From Thalassobaculum fulvum (GTDB lineage Bacteria; Pseudomonadota; Alphaproteobacteria; Thalassobaculales; Thalassobaculaceae), in assembly GCF_014652915.1 (NCBI RefSeq), contig NZ_BMZS01000009.1, positions 1 to 64,000 on the forward strand: DNA of 64,000 nucleotides. Reading direction: 5' to 3'. Below the pieces are notes generated by a model. That model worked only from the letters and a program-made list of their open reading frames with translations, ran no database searches and had not been told where the DNA came from. A program made the translations under genes and the position numbers. This document shows, in pieces, positions 8,798 through 20,799 of the stretch; position 1 is the first letter of the stretch; every line of letters begins with the position of its first letter.

Positions 8798-8826
8798 TTG
8801 TCGCGCCCCGGCCCCCCCTGTATAGT
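8798..8826 (+). promoter_or_regulatory. Sigma-70-type promoter before the MaoC hydratase gene
   Basis: TTGTCG at 8798-8803 and TATAGT at 8821-8826 are separated by 17 bp, a good housekeeping promoter layout. The predicted start of transcription lies about 30 bp before the downstream ATG. Confidence 0.6.
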
Positions 8827-8864
8827 CCCGCGCCGTCTTGTTGCAGCGCACAAGGAAGGGTGGC

Positions 8865-9308
8865 ATGCACCCGGTCAAGCAGTACTTCCTGGAAGACCTC
8901 GAGATCGGCATGCGCGCCGAATACGAGCGCATGGTGACCGAGGAAATGATCGAGTCGTTCGCGGAGGTGTCGGGCGACTACAACCCGCTGCACCTCGACG
9001 ACGAGTACGCGCGGACCACCATGTTCAAGGGCCGGATCGCCCACGGCATGCTGTCGGCGGCGTTCATCTCGAAGATCTTCGGCACCGTGATGCCGGGCAA
9101 GGGATCGGTCTACATCTCGCAGACCCTGCGGTTCATGGCCCCGGTCCGGATCGGCGACACCGTGCTGACGACCGTCGAGGTGACCGCCATCGACCCGGTG
9201 AAGAAGCGCGTCTCGTTCAAGTCGCGCTGCAAGGTCGGCGCGACCGTGGTGATCGACGGCGACGCCCTGATCCTCGTGCCCTCGCGCGCGCAGGCGGCGG
9301 CGGCTTAG
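8865..9308 (+). CDS. MaoC-like (R)-specific enoyl-CoA hydratase (PhaJ type)
   Basis: The 147-residue hot-dog-fold protein carries the hydratase-2 motif with Asp38 and His43 (SGDYNPLHLD) and the RIAHGML strand at 57-63, as in PhaJ. This enzyme adds water to trans-2-enoyl-CoA to make (R)-3-hydroxyacyl-CoA, feeding polyhydroxyalkanoate synthesis or beta-oxidation variants. Its length matches the family. The ATG at 8865 follows AAGGAAGGG closely and was preferred over a start 9 codons upstream. A clear promoter lies upstream. It is 10 bp before ribF and may share its transcript. Confidence 0.88.
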   Translation: MHPVKQYFLEDLEIGMRAEYERMVTEEMIESFAEVSGDYNPLHLDDEYARTTMFKGRIAHGMLSAAFISKIFGTVMPGKGSVYISQTLRFMAPVRIGDTVLTTVEVTAIDPVKKRVSFKSRCKVGATVVIDGDALILVPSRAQAAAA

Positions 9309-9318
9309 TATCGGCGTC

Positions 9319-10263
9319 ATGGAGATCGTGCGCGCACTGGATGCGGTCGAGCCCCGGCATCGCGGGGCGGTGGCCGCCATCGGCAACTTCGACGGGGTGC
9401 ATCTCGGCCACCGGGCGGTGATCGGCGAGGCCGCGCGCATCGCCGGCGACCTGCACGCCCCCCTGGCGGTGCTGACCTTCGAGCCGCACCCCCGGATGTT
9501 CTTCCAGCCCGACGCCGCGCCATTCCGGCTGAGCACCTCGGAAGGCCGGGCGTCGAAGTTGGAGGAGCTGGGCGTCGATCTGCTGTTCGAGCTGCCGTTC
9601 GACGACGCCTTCGCCCACGTGACCGCCGAGAGCTTCGTCGACGACGTCCTGCACGACGCCCTCGGGCTGCGCCACGTGGTGGTCGGCTACGACTTCAACT
9701 TCGGTCACCGCCGGCGCGGCACCCCGGACATGCTGATCGAGCGGGCCGGCCATCTCGGGTTCGGCGCCACCAAGGTGGCGGCGGTGCACGAGAGCGACGG
9801 TGCCGTATACTCGTCGTCGCGCATCCGCCAGTGCCTGACCGAAGGCGATCCGCGCGGCGCCGCTTCGCTGCTGGGCGCACCGTGGGAGATCGACGCGACC
9901 GTCGAGGAGGGCGACCGGCGCGGCCGCACCATCGGCTTCCCGACCGCCAACCTGCGGCTCGGCGACCTGATCTGCCCGCGGCTCGGCGTGTATGCGGTGC
10001 GGGCCGCGCTGGCCGACGGCGAAGGCGGCACCGGCGGCTGGATGGCCGGGGTGGCCAATCTGGGCGTGCGACCGACGGTCAACGACCGCGGCGTGCTGCT
10101 GGAGGTCCACCTGTTCGACCGCTCGATCGACCTGTACGGGCACCGGCTGCGCGTGCGTCTGGTTGACTTTATCCGGCCGGAACGGAAATTTGGCGGCCTC
10201 GACGAGCTGAAGGCGCAGATCGCCGCCGACGCGGCGCGGGCGCGGGAGATCCTGGGCACCTGA
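9319..10263 (+). CDS. ribF: Bifunctional riboflavin kinase/FAD synthetase
   Basis: The 314-residue product has the nucleotidyltransferase motif GNFDGVHLGH at 22-31 with a SSSRIR motif near 170, and a C-terminal riboflavin kinase domain with GRTIGFPTANL near 205. It phosphorylates riboflavin to FMN and adenylylates FMN to FAD in the cytoplasm. Length and domain order match the bacterial family. The gene is followed by a 266-bp MITE-like element and then ileS. The ribF-ileS-lspA order is common in bacteria, so the element has been placed inside an otherwise conserved neighbourhood. Confidence 0.97.
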   Translation: MEIVRALDAVEPRHRGAVAAIGNFDGVHLGHRAVIGEAARIAGDLHAPLAVLTFEPHPRMFFQPDAAPFRLSTSEGRASKLEELGVDLLFELPFDDAFAHVTAESFVDDVLHDALGLRHVVVGYDFNFGHRRRGTPDMLIERAGHLGFGATKVAAVHESDGAVYSSSRIRQCLTEGDPRGAASLLGAPWEIDATVEEGDRRGRTIGFPTANLRLGDLICPRLGVYAVRAALADGEGGTGGWMAGVANLGVRPTVNDRGVLLEVHLFDRSIDLYGHRLRVRLVDFIRPERKFGGLDELKAQIAADAARAREILGT

Positions 10264-10293
10264 GCCCCGGCCCCCGAGCGTCCTGGAAGGACT

Positions 10294-10559
10294 AGTACCC
10301 ACTATCGGGATTGTGTGCATCATGAGATCGCTTATGGCCAAGCAGACGGCAGGAGCCGCGCGCGGCGCGATGTGGGACATCGGGCAAGCGCGGCGACGCC
10401 CCGGATGCTTGGCCATAAGCGACCCTGTGGACGGCGTGTCACTGGCCGTGGACGTCGTCGCGCCGCCTTACCGATGTTCCGCATCGCCTGCGGCGGCGCT
10501 CCTGGCCACGGCCAGCGACGCGCCGTCTCATGGTGCACACAATCCCGATAGTGGGTACT
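10294..10559. mobile_element. MITE-like element with 34-bp terminal inverted repeats between ribF and ileS
   Basis: The first 26 bases (starting AGTACCCACTATCGGGATTG, 10294-10319) are exactly complementary to 10534-10559; the match extends to 34 bp (10294-10327 with 10526-10559) with one mismatch. Inside are two hairpin arms: TCGCTTATGGCCAAGC at 10328-10343 pairs perfectly with 10407-10422, and CTGGCCGTGG at 10442-10451 pairs with 10506-10515. No open frame encodes a transposase, so it would be non-autonomous. If the ends are trimmed to CCCACTATCGGG, a TA dinucleotide flanks each side (10296-10297 and 10556-10557), as in Tc1/mariner or IS630 insertions, but the family is not proven. It ends 3 bp before the ileS ATG. 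Confidence 0.75.
10328..10422. repeat. Internal hairpin arm A of the MITE-like element
   Basis: A perfect 16-bp inverted repeat (10328-10343 with 10407-10422) encloses further nested complementarity: GCCGCGC at 10355-10361 with GCGCGGC at 10388-10394, and CGATGT/ACATCG around a 3-base loop at 10368-10382. As RNA this would form a long arm. Confidence 0.7.
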
Positions 10560-10562
10560 GAG

Positions 10563-13373
10563 ATGACGACCGACTACAAGAACACGGTGTTCCTGCCGAA
10601 GACCGACTTCCCGATGCGCGCGGGCCTGCCGCAGCGCGAGCCCGAGATCCTGGCCTGGTGGCAGGAGATCGGCCTCGACCGTCGGATCGTCGACGTCCGC
10701 AAGGGCCGCGAGAAGTTCATCCTGCACGACGGCCCGCCCTACGCGAACGGCCACCTGCACATCGGCCACGCGCTGAACAAGATCCTCAAGGACGTCATCA
10801 ACCGGTCCCAGCACATGGCCGGCAAGCAGACCGCCTACGTGCCGGGCTGGGACTGCCACGGCCTGCCGATCGAGTGGAAGATCGAGGAGGACTACCGGGC
10901 CCGCGGCCAGAACAAGGACGACGTGCCGATCGTCGAGTTCCGCCAGGAGTGCCGGGCGTTCGCCGACAAGTGGATCGACGTCCAGCGCGCCGAGTTCAAG
11001 CGGCTCGGCGTGACCGGACTGTGGGACCGGCCGTACCTGACGATGACCTATCCGGCCGAGGCGCAGATCGCCCGCGAGCTCGGCAAGTTCCTGATGAACG
11101 GCGGCCTGTACAAGGGCGCCCGTCCGGTGATGTGGTCGGTGGTCGAGAAGACCGCGCTGGCCGACGCCGAGATCGAGTACCACGACCACGTCTCGACCAC
11201 GATCCACGCCCGCTTCCCGGTGGTGAGAACCGCGGCCCCGGCGCTCGAGGGCGCAACGGTGGTGATCTGGACCACCACCCCCTGGACCATGCCGGGCAAC
11301 CGGGCCGTCGCCTATGGCGACGAGATCGACTACGCGGTGGTCGAGGTGACCGCGGTCGCCGAGAACAGCCTCGCGAAGGTCGGCGAGAAGCTGGTCTGCG
11401 CGGCAGCATTGCTGGACGACTTCAAGGCCCAGGCGAAGATCGAGGCGGTCAGCGAGCTGGCCCGCCTCAAGGGCGCCGGGCTGGCCGGGACGGTCTGCGC
11501 GCACCCGCTGCGCGGCCACGGCTACGATTACGACGTGCCGATGCTGGCGGCCGACTTCGCGACCGACGAGACCGGTACCGGCTTCGTGCACATCGCGCCG
11601 GGCCACGGCGCCGACGACTTCGAACTCGGCCGCGAGCACGGCCTCGAGATCCCGCAGACGGTCGCCGACGACGGCAGCTTCTACGACCACGTGCCGCTGT
11701 TCGCGGGCATGAACGTGCTCGAGGACAACATGAAGATCGCCGCGATCCTGCGCGATCACGGCGGCATCGTCGCCCGCGGCAAGCTCAAGCACTCTTATCC
11801 GCACTCGTGGCGGTCGAAGGCGCCGCTGATCTTCCGCAACACCGCGCAGTGGTTCATCTCGATGGACACGAACGACCTGCGCAAGACCGCGCTGCAGGCG
11901 ATCGACGACACCCGGTTCGTGCCGGCCAGCGGCCAGACCCGGCTGCGCGGCATGATCGAGGGCCGGCCGGACTGGTGCATCAGCCGGCAGCGCGCCTGGG
12001 GCGTGCCGATCCCGGTGTTCGTGAGCAAGAAGACCGGCGAGCCGCTGCGCGACCAGGCGGTGCTGGACCGCATCGCCGACGCCTTCGAGGAAGAGGGCGC
12101 CGACGCCTGGTTCGCGTCGCCGCCGTCGCGGTTCCTCGGCAACGACCACAACCCGGACGACTTCGAGCAGGTCCAGGACATCTGCGACGTCTGGTTCGAC
12201 TCCGGCTCGACCCACGCCTTCGTGCTGGAGAACGACCCCGAGCTGCAGTGGCCGGCCTCGCTGTACCTGGAGGGCTCGGACCAGCACCGCGGCTGGTTCC
12301 ATTCGTCCCTGCTGGAGTCCTGCGGCACCCGCGGGCGGGCGCCGTACGATGCGGTGCTGACCCACGGCTTCGTGCTCGACCAGGACGGTCGCAAGATGTC
12401 GAAGTCGCTCGGCAACGTGACCGCCCCGCAGGAGGTGATGGACCAGTACGGCGCCGACATCCTGCGGCTCTGGGTGGTCAGCTCCGACTACTCCGAGGAC
12501 CTGCGGATCGGCCCGGACATCATCAAGCACCAGGTCGACCACTACCGGCGCCTGCGCAACACCCTGCGTTACCTGCTGGGGGCGCTCGACGGCTACACCG
12601 ACGCCGAGACGCTGCCGGTCGAGCGCATGCCGGAGCTGGAGCGCTGGGTGCTGCACCGGATCGCCGAACTCGACGAGATCGTTCGGCGCTGCACCGACGA
12701 CTTCGACTTCCACACCCTGTTCACGCAGATCCACCAGTTCTGTGCCGTCGACCTGTCGGCGTTCTACTTCGACGTCCGCAAGGACTCGCTGTACTGCGAC
12801 CGGCCGGACTCCGAGCGCCGGCGGGCCGCCCGCACCGTGATGGCTCAGCTGTTCGACTGCCTGACCGCGTGGCTGGCACCGATCCTGTGCTTCACCGCCG
12901 AGGAGGCGTGGCGCACCCGCAACACCGGCCCGGCCGACTCCGTGCACCTGCGCGAGTACCCGGCGGTGCCGGCCGGCTGGCGCGACGAGGCGCTGGCCGC
13001 CAAGTGGGCGAAGATCCGCCAGCTCCGCCGCGTGGTGACCGGCGCGCTGGAGCTGGAGCGCGCCGAGAAGCGCATCGGCGCCTCGCTGCAGGCGCATCCG
13101 GCGGTGTACGCCGGCGCCGACCTGCTGGCCGGCATGCAGGGGGTGGATCCGGCCGAGGTGTTCATCACGTCGGGTGCGACGCTGGTCGAGGGTGACGGCC
13201 CGGCCGACGCCTACCGGCTGGCGGAGGTTCCCGGCGTCGCGGTGGTGTCGGCCTTGGCCGACGGCGCCAAGTGCGAGCGCTGCTGGCGGGTGCTGCCGGA
13301 AGTCGCGGTCGGCGAGCCGGTGTGCGATCGCTGCGACGACGCCGTGGCCGCCGGCCGGGATGCCGCCGAGTGA
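10563..13373 (+). CDS. ileS: Isoleucyl-tRNA synthetase
   Basis: The 936-residue class I synthetase charges tRNA-Ile. It shows the HIGH motif at 66-69, KMSKS at 611-615, the large CP1 editing insertion between them, and a C-terminal zinc finger with Cys904, Cys907, Cys921 and Cys924. The start MTTDYKN at 10563 agrees with the family. No Shine-Dalgarno sequence is visible because the bases upstream are the end of the MITE-like element; an in-frame ATG inside that element (10530) would add eleven residues. lspA starts 10 bp after the stop, and a joint transcript with lspA and the lipoprotein gene is likely. Confidence 0.97.
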   Translation: MTTDYKNTVFLPKTDFPMRAGLPQREPEILAWWQEIGLDRRIVDVRKGREKFILHDGPPYANGHLHIGHALNKILKDVINRSQHMAGKQTAYVPGWDCHGLPIEWKIEEDYRARGQNKDDVPIVEFRQECRAFADKWIDVQRAEFKRLGVTGLWDRPYLTMTYPAEAQIARELGKFLMNGGLYKGARPVMWSVVEKTALADAEIEYHDHVSTTIHARFPVVRTAAPALEGATVVIWTTTPWTMPGNRAVAYGDEIDYAVVEVTAVAENSLAKVGEKLVCAAALLDDFKAQAKIEAVSELARLKGAGLAGTVCAHPLRGHGYDYDVPMLAADFATDETGTGFVHIAPGHGADDFELGREHGLEIPQTVADDGSFYDHVPLFAGMNVLEDNMKIAAILRDHGGIVARGKLKHSYPHSWRSKAPLIFRNTAQWFISMDTNDLRKTALQAIDDTRFVPASGQTRLRGMIEGRPDWCISRQRAWGVPIPVFVSKKTGEPLRDQAVLDRIADAFEEEGADAWFASPPSRFLGNDHNPDDFEQVQDICDVWFDSGSTHAFVLENDPELQWPASLYLEGSDQHRGWFHSSLLESCGTRGRAPYDAVLTHGFVLDQDGRKMSKSLGNVTAPQEVMDQYGADILRLWVVSSDYSEDLRIGPDIIKHQVDHYRRLRNTLRYLLGALDGYTDAETLPVERMPELERWVLHRIAELDEIVRRCTDDFDFHTLFTQIHQFCAVDLSAFYFDVRKDSLYCDRPDSERRRAARTVMAQLFDCLTAWLAPILCFTAEEAWRTRNTGPADSVHLREYPAVPAGWRDEALAAKWAKIRQLRRVVTGALELERAEKRIGASLQAHPAVYAGADLLAGMQGVDPAEVFITSGATLVEGDGPADAYRLAEVPGVAVVSALADGAKCERCWRVLPEVAVGEPVCDRCDDAVAAGRDAAE

Positions 13374-13383
13374 CGTCGTCGCG

Positions 13384-13893
13384 ATGATCCGTCGTATCGC
13401 CGTCCTCGGGTTCGGGCTGGCCGCGCTCACCGTGGTGCTCGACCGGGCCACCAAGCTCTGGGCGCTCGACGCCCTGTTCGAGCCGCCGGCCCGCATCACG
13501 GTCACCGGTGTCCTGAACCTGGTGCCGGTCTGGAACCGCGGCGTCAGCTTCGGCCTGCTGTCGAACGATTCGGCCTGGGGGCCCTGGCTGCTCGGCGGAT
13601 TTGCCGTCGCGGTCGCGGTCGCGTTGGTGGTATGGCTGCTGCGCGCCGAGAACCCGGTGCTGGGCGCCGGTCTCGGGCTGGTGATCGGCGGGGCGGTCGG
13701 CAACGCCATCGACCGGGCCCTGTACGGCGCGGTCGTCGACTTCATCGACGCCCACTGGGGTGATCTGCACTGGCCGGCCTTCAATATCGCCGACGCTGCG
13801 ATTACCTTGGGGGTCGGATTGTTGCTGCTCGACGCCTTCGGAATCGGAACCGGGGCGCGGGCGTCCGAGAGAGGACGGACCGGCGATGGGTAA
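13384..13893 (+). CDS. lspA: Lipoprotein signal peptidase (signal peptidase II)
   Basis: The 169-residue inner-membrane protease cleaves prolipoproteins after lipid attachment to the +1 Cys. Four membrane helices are evident, with the catalytic aspartates at 119 (VVDFID) and 137 (FNIAD) in the conserved boxes and NRGVSFG at 51-57. The ATG at 13384 sits 10 bp after ileS. Its end overlaps the start of a gene for a lipoprotein, one of its probable substrates, by 8 bp. Confidence 0.96.
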   Translation: MIRRIAVLGFGLAALTVVLDRATKLWALDALFEPPARITVTGVLNLVPVWNRGVSFGLLSNDSAWGPWLLGGFAVAVAVALVVWLLRAENPVLGAGLGLVIGGAVGNAIDRALYGAVVDFIDAHWGDLHWPAFNIADAAITLGVGLLLLDAFGIGTGARASERGRTGDG

Positions 13894-14512
13894 CTGGAAG
13901 GCACGACGTCGTTCCGCGGCGATCGCCGGCATGGTGGCGGTCGCGGCCCTGCTCGGCGGTTGCAGCCAGTTCCGCGGCGCGCTGGGCTACGACAAGGATC
14001 CGCCGGACGAGTTCCAGGTGGTGGCGCGGGCACCGCTGGCGCTGCCTCCGAACTACGACCTCCGGCCGCCGGAGCCCGGCGCCGACCGGCCGCAGGAACT
14101 GTCGCCGAGCGAGTCGGCGGCGGAGCGGATTCTCGGGCGCCGGTCGGCGACCTCGTCGGTCCCGGCCGCCGGTTCCCAGACCGGGCCGGCCGTGCGGGCC
14201 GCGCCCCGGGCCCCGGTCGGGATCCAGTCGAGCGGCGAGACGGCCCTGCGCGAGCAGCTCCAACTCGACCGGGCGGAGCCCAACATCCGCCAGATCGTGA
14301 ACCGCGAGACCGCCGACTTCGTGTACGAGACCGAGTACCCGATCGACAAGCTGCTGTTCTGGAAGGAGAAGCCGCCGCCGGGCGTGCTGCTCGACGCCGA
14401 GAAGGAGAGCAAGCGGTTGCGCGAGAACTCGGCGCTCGGGCGTCCGGTCGACACCGGCGAAACCCCGTCCATCCAGCGGCGGCGCGGCGGCATCCTCGAA
14501 GGCCTGTTCTGA
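13886..14512 (+). CDS. DUF3035 family lipoprotein
   Basis: The 208-residue product has a lipoprotein signal peptide with the lipobox LLGGC and lipidated Cys26. The following DPPDEFQVVARAPLALPPNY stretch is the DUF3035 hallmark, found in alphaproteobacteria directly after lspA. Its function is not established. The rest is Pro-, Arg- and Glu-rich and probably flexible in the periplasm. The start ATG at 13886 overlaps lspA. M16 peptidase genes follow, as is usual for this neighbourhood. Confidence 0.88.
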   Translation: MGNWKARRRSAAIAGMVAVAALLGGCSQFRGALGYDKDPPDEFQVVARAPLALPPNYDLRPPEPGADRPQELSPSESAAERILGRRSATSSVPAAGSQTGPAVRAAPRAPVGIQSSGETALREQLQLDRAEPNIRQIVNRETADFVYETEYPIDKLLFWKEKPPPGVLLDAEKESKRLRENSALGRPVDTGETPSIQRRRGGILEGLF

Positions 14513-14617
14513 GGTCCGGAGCATCGTTCGGCCAGTCGCCTTGCCTCGGTTTGCCATACCGGTGCCGTGATTCGGCTCTTGTGTAACCGAGCGCCCTCGC
14601 CGACCGGGAGAGTCCTC

Positions 14618-15979
14618 GTGCCGACACGCTCGACCCTGCGTTCCGTCCTGCTCGCCCTGCTTGCCGCGGCCGCCCTGCTGGCGGCGCCGCCGCCGTCGAC
14701 CGCCGCGGTCTTCGAGCCCGAGACCTTCGTGCTCGGCAACGGGATGGAGGTCGTGGTGATCCCGAACCACCGGGTCCCGGTGGTCAGCCACATGGTCTGG
14801 TACAAGGTCGGGGCCGCCGACGAGCCGGACGGCAAGTCGGGGATCGCGCACTTCCTCGAGCACCTGATGTTCAAGGGCACCGAGAACCGTGCGCCGGGCG
14901 AGTTCTCGCGGATCGTGAACCGGGTCGGCGGCAGCGAGAACGCGTTTACCAGCTACGACTACACCGCCTACTACCAGAACGTGGCGAAGGATCAGCTCGG
15001 CCTGATGATGGCGCTGGAGGCGGACCGCATGGCCAACCTGTCGCTGACCCAGGCGGCGGTCGACTCCGAGCGCGAGGTCATCCTGGAGGAGCGCCGCTCG
15101 CGCACCGACAACAGCCCGAGCGCCCTGTTCGGCGAGCAGATCTCCGCCGCCACCTACCTCGCCTACCCGTACCGGATCCCGGTGATCGGCTGGGAGAACG
15201 AGATGCGCCGGCTGTCGCGCCAGGACGCGATCGACTTCTACCGGACCTGGTACGCGCCGAACAACGCCGTGCTCGTGGTCGCCGGCGACGTCACCGCCGA
15301 CGAGGTCCGGACGCTCGCCGCGCCGACCTACGGCGCGATTCCGGCGCGCGAGGTGCCGGACCGGGTCGCGCGCCGCGGCCAGGAGCCGAGGCAGCTGGCC
15401 GCAAGGCGGCTGGAGATGGACAGCCCGCGGGTCGACCAGCCGAGCTGGTCGCGGCGCTGGCTGGCCGCCGGCTCGCTGTGGGGCGACCCCGCGCAGACCG
15501 CGCCGCTGCAGGTGCTCTCCGAGATCCTCGGCGGCGGCACCACCAGCCGGCTGTACCGCAGCCTGGTGGTCGAGCGGAAGCTCGCGGTGTCGGCCGGCTC
15601 CGGCTACTCGCCGGACGGCCTCGGCCCGCAGACCTTCACGGTGTATGCCAGCCCGCGCGACGGCGTCGGGCTGGATGCGCTGGAGGCGGCGGTGGCCGGC
15701 GAGATCGCCCGGCTGCTGCGCGACGGCGTGACCGAGGAAGAGGTGGCGTCGGCGGTCACCCGGATGAAGCGGCAGGCGATCTTCGCGCGCGACGACATGC
15801 TGGCGCCGGCCCGCCTGTTCGGCCAGGCGATGGTCGCCGGCCGCGGCATCGCCGAGGTCGAGGAATGGCCCGACCGGATCGGCGCGGTGACCGCGGCGCA
15901 GATCGTCGAGGCGGCCGGGGCGGTGTTCGTGCCGGAACGGTCGGTCACCGCGATCCTGCGCCCCAAGCCGTCGAGCTGA
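14618..15979 (+). CDS. M16 zinc peptidase, catalytic subunit
   Basis: The 453-residue product starts with a signal peptide (about residues 1-30) and has the inverted zinc motif H78-F-L-E81-H82 of pitrilysin-family peptidases, with the third ligand expected in the SEREVILEE region about 75 residues on. It should cut short peptides in the periplasm. The GTG at 14618 was chosen because GGGAGAG lies 6 bp upstream and it gives a clean signal peptide; an ATG 17 codons upstream is possible. It pairs with the next gene, which lacks the zinc motif. Confidence 0.88.
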   Translation: MPTRSTLRSVLLALLAAAALLAAPPPSTAAVFEPETFVLGNGMEVVVIPNHRVPVVSHMVWYKVGAADEPDGKSGIAHFLEHLMFKGTENRAPGEFSRIVNRVGGSENAFTSYDYTAYYQNVAKDQLGLMMALEADRMANLSLTQAAVDSEREVILEERRSRTDNSPSALFGEQISAATYLAYPYRIPVIGWENEMRRLSRQDAIDFYRTWYAPNNAVLVVAGDVTADEVRTLAAPTYGAIPAREVPDRVARRGQEPRQLAARRLEMDSPRVDQPSWSRRWLAAGSLWGDPAQTAPLQVLSEILGGGTTSRLYRSLVVERKLAVSAGSGYSPDGLGPQTFTVYASPRDGVGLDALEAAVAGEIARLLRDGVTEEEVASAVTRMKRQAIFARDDMLAPARLFGQAMVAGRGIAEVEEWPDRIGAVTAAQIVEAAGAVFVPERSVTAILRPKPSS

Positions 15980-15989
15980 GAGCCCGAGA

Positions 15990-17348
15990 ATGCGTCGAAC
16001 CTTCGTTCTCCTGGTCCTGGCGGTCGGGCTGCTGGTCCGGGTCGCCCCGGCGAGCGCCCTGGACATCCAGGAGGTGGTCAGCCCGGGCGGCGTCCGGGCC
16101 TGGCTGGTCGAGGACCACAGTAACCCGATCCTGACCCTGTCGTTCTCCTTCGTCGGCGGCGAATCCTCGGACCCGGCCGGCAAGGAGGGGCGCGCCCGGC
16201 TGGTGTCCGGCCTGCTCGACGAGGGCGCCGGCGACCTGGATTCGGCGACCTTCCAACAGGCGCTGACCGACAACTCGATCACCCTGCGTTTCAACTCCCG
16301 GATCGACCGGTTCTCGGGCCGGCTGGTCACCCTGACCGAAACCCGCGACACGGCGGTCGAGCTGCTGCGCCTCGCGCTCGTCGAACCGCGGTTCGATCCG
16401 GAGCCGGTGGAGCGCATCCGGGCCCAGATCCAGGCCTCGATCCGCAGCGACCTGCAGAACCCGCGCAGCATCGCCAGCCGGGCCTGGTGGGGGGCGAGCT
16501 TCGCGGGCCATCCCTACGGCCGGTCCGGCGACGGCACCCTGGAGAGCGTCGCGGCGGTCACCGCCGACGACCTCGAGGGGTTCGTCGACGCGACCTTCGC
16601 CCGCGACGGGCTGGTGGTCTCGGCGGTCGGCGACATCGACGCGGCGACCCTGGCCGGCCTGCTCGACACGGTGTTCGGCGGGCTGCCGGAAGCCGGGACG
16701 GTGGCGGCGGCGCCGGACACTTCGCCGCAGGCGGTCGGCGAGACCGTGGTCGTCCCGGTCCCGGTGCCGCAGTCGGTGGTGGTGTTCGGCCATGCCGGGA
16801 TCGGGCGCGACGATCCGGACTGGTACGCCGCCTCGCTGCTGAACGAGATCATGGCCGGCGGCTTCGGGTCGCGGCTGACCGAGGAGATCCGCGAGAAGCG
16901 CGGGCTGGTGTACGGCGTCTACGCCTACCTGCTGCCGCTCGACCATGCGGCGCTGGTGATGGGCGGGCTCGCCACCCAGAACGCCCGGGTCGCCGAATCG
17001 ATCGGGATCCTGCGCCAGGAATGGCAGCGCATGGCCGAAGAGGGGCCGACCGCCGAGGAGCTGGCGGATGCCCGCACCTATCTGCTGGGCTCGTTCCCGC
17101 TGCGGCTGGTCGACTCCGACGGCACCGCCGGCACCCTGATGGCACTGCAGGAAGCCGGCCTGCCGATCGACTATCTCGACCGGCGCGCGGCGCTCTTCCA
17201 GGCGGTCACCCTGGACGACCTGCGGCGGGTGGCCCGCCGGCTGTACCGGCCGGAGCAGCTCACGGTGGTGGTGGTCGGCATGCCGGACGGCGTGGCCGCG
17301 ACGGTCCCGGTGCCACCGGTGCCGGGAGTCCCCTCCGGGGGCGGATGA
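15990..17348 (+). CDS. M16 peptidase-like protein, non-catalytic R/Y-motif subunit
   Basis: The 452-residue product has a signal peptide (about residues 1-25). At the place of the HxxEH zinc site it reads EGRARLVSGLLDEGAG, so the zinc ligands are missing. It keeps the C-terminal substrate-binding signature GGFGSRLTEEIREKRGLVYG near 290-310, including the Arg/Tyr motif. In two-subunit M16B peptidases, one chain supplies zinc and the other supplies this motif, so the two gene products probably form one periplasmic enzyme. The gap between the genes is 10 bp. Confidence 0.87.
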   Translation: MRRTFVLLVLAVGLLVRVAPASALDIQEVVSPGGVRAWLVEDHSNPILTLSFSFVGGESSDPAGKEGRARLVSGLLDEGAGDLDSATFQQALTDNSITLRFNSRIDRFSGRLVTLTETRDTAVELLRLALVEPRFDPEPVERIRAQIQASIRSDLQNPRSIASRAWWGASFAGHPYGRSGDGTLESVAAVTADDLEGFVDATFARDGLVVSAVGDIDAATLAGLLDTVFGGLPEAGTVAAAPDTSPQAVGETVVVPVPVPQSVVVFGHAGIGRDDPDWYAASLLNEIMAGGFGSRLTEEIREKRGLVYGVYAYLLPLDHAALVMGGLATQNARVAESIGILRQEWQRMAEEGPTAEELADARTYLLGSFPLRLVDSDGTAGTLMALQEAGLPIDYLDRRAALFQAVTLDDLRRVARRLYRPEQLTVVVVGMPDGVAATVPVPPVPGVPSGGG

Positions 17349-17393
17349 CGGCGGCGCGGCGGATCGGGTAGTCTCGGAATCGGAGGCCGCCGG

Positions 17394-20593
<3,200 letters not shown>

Positions 20594-20610
20594 GGGTGAG
20601 AAGACGCTTC

Positions 20611-20768
20611 CCACTCCCTCGTCATTCCGGCCGGAGCGACGGAGGCGCGGAGAGCCGGAACCTACCCGCCGCCGCGATGCCTGTCTTGGCTGGTGGCTGT
20701 CGTCGCATGGGTTCCGGATGCGTTCCGCCGGAGGCGGCCCGCTCCGGAATGACGATGGAAGTGGAAGA
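20611..20768. repeat. Palindromic intergenic repeat, copy A
   Basis: Between mutL and ubiA, GTCATTCCGG (20621) and its partner CCGGAATGAC (20744) bracket an inner pair AGCCGGAACCT (20663) and GGGTTCCGG (20709). The same TCATTCCGG/CCGGAACC modules occur at 28.1 and 58.1 kb. It can fold into a large hairpin and has no coding potential. Confidence 0.7.
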
Positions 20769-20799
20769 CGCCCGCTTTCCGAAGGCGTAGAACCACCGC

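Noticed and set aside
10294-10562. T-box or other ileS attenuator
   Set aside because: T-boxes for ileS belong to Gram-positive bacteria. The specifier loop and the conserved T-box bases are absent; terminal inverted repeats explain the pairing better.
10332-14627. A very long open frame antisense to ileS and following genes
   Set aside because: Long antisense frames are common in GC-rich DNA because stop codons are rare there. Its translation is rich in Arg, Gly and Pro with no recognisable domain, while the sense strand holds ileS with intact motifs.
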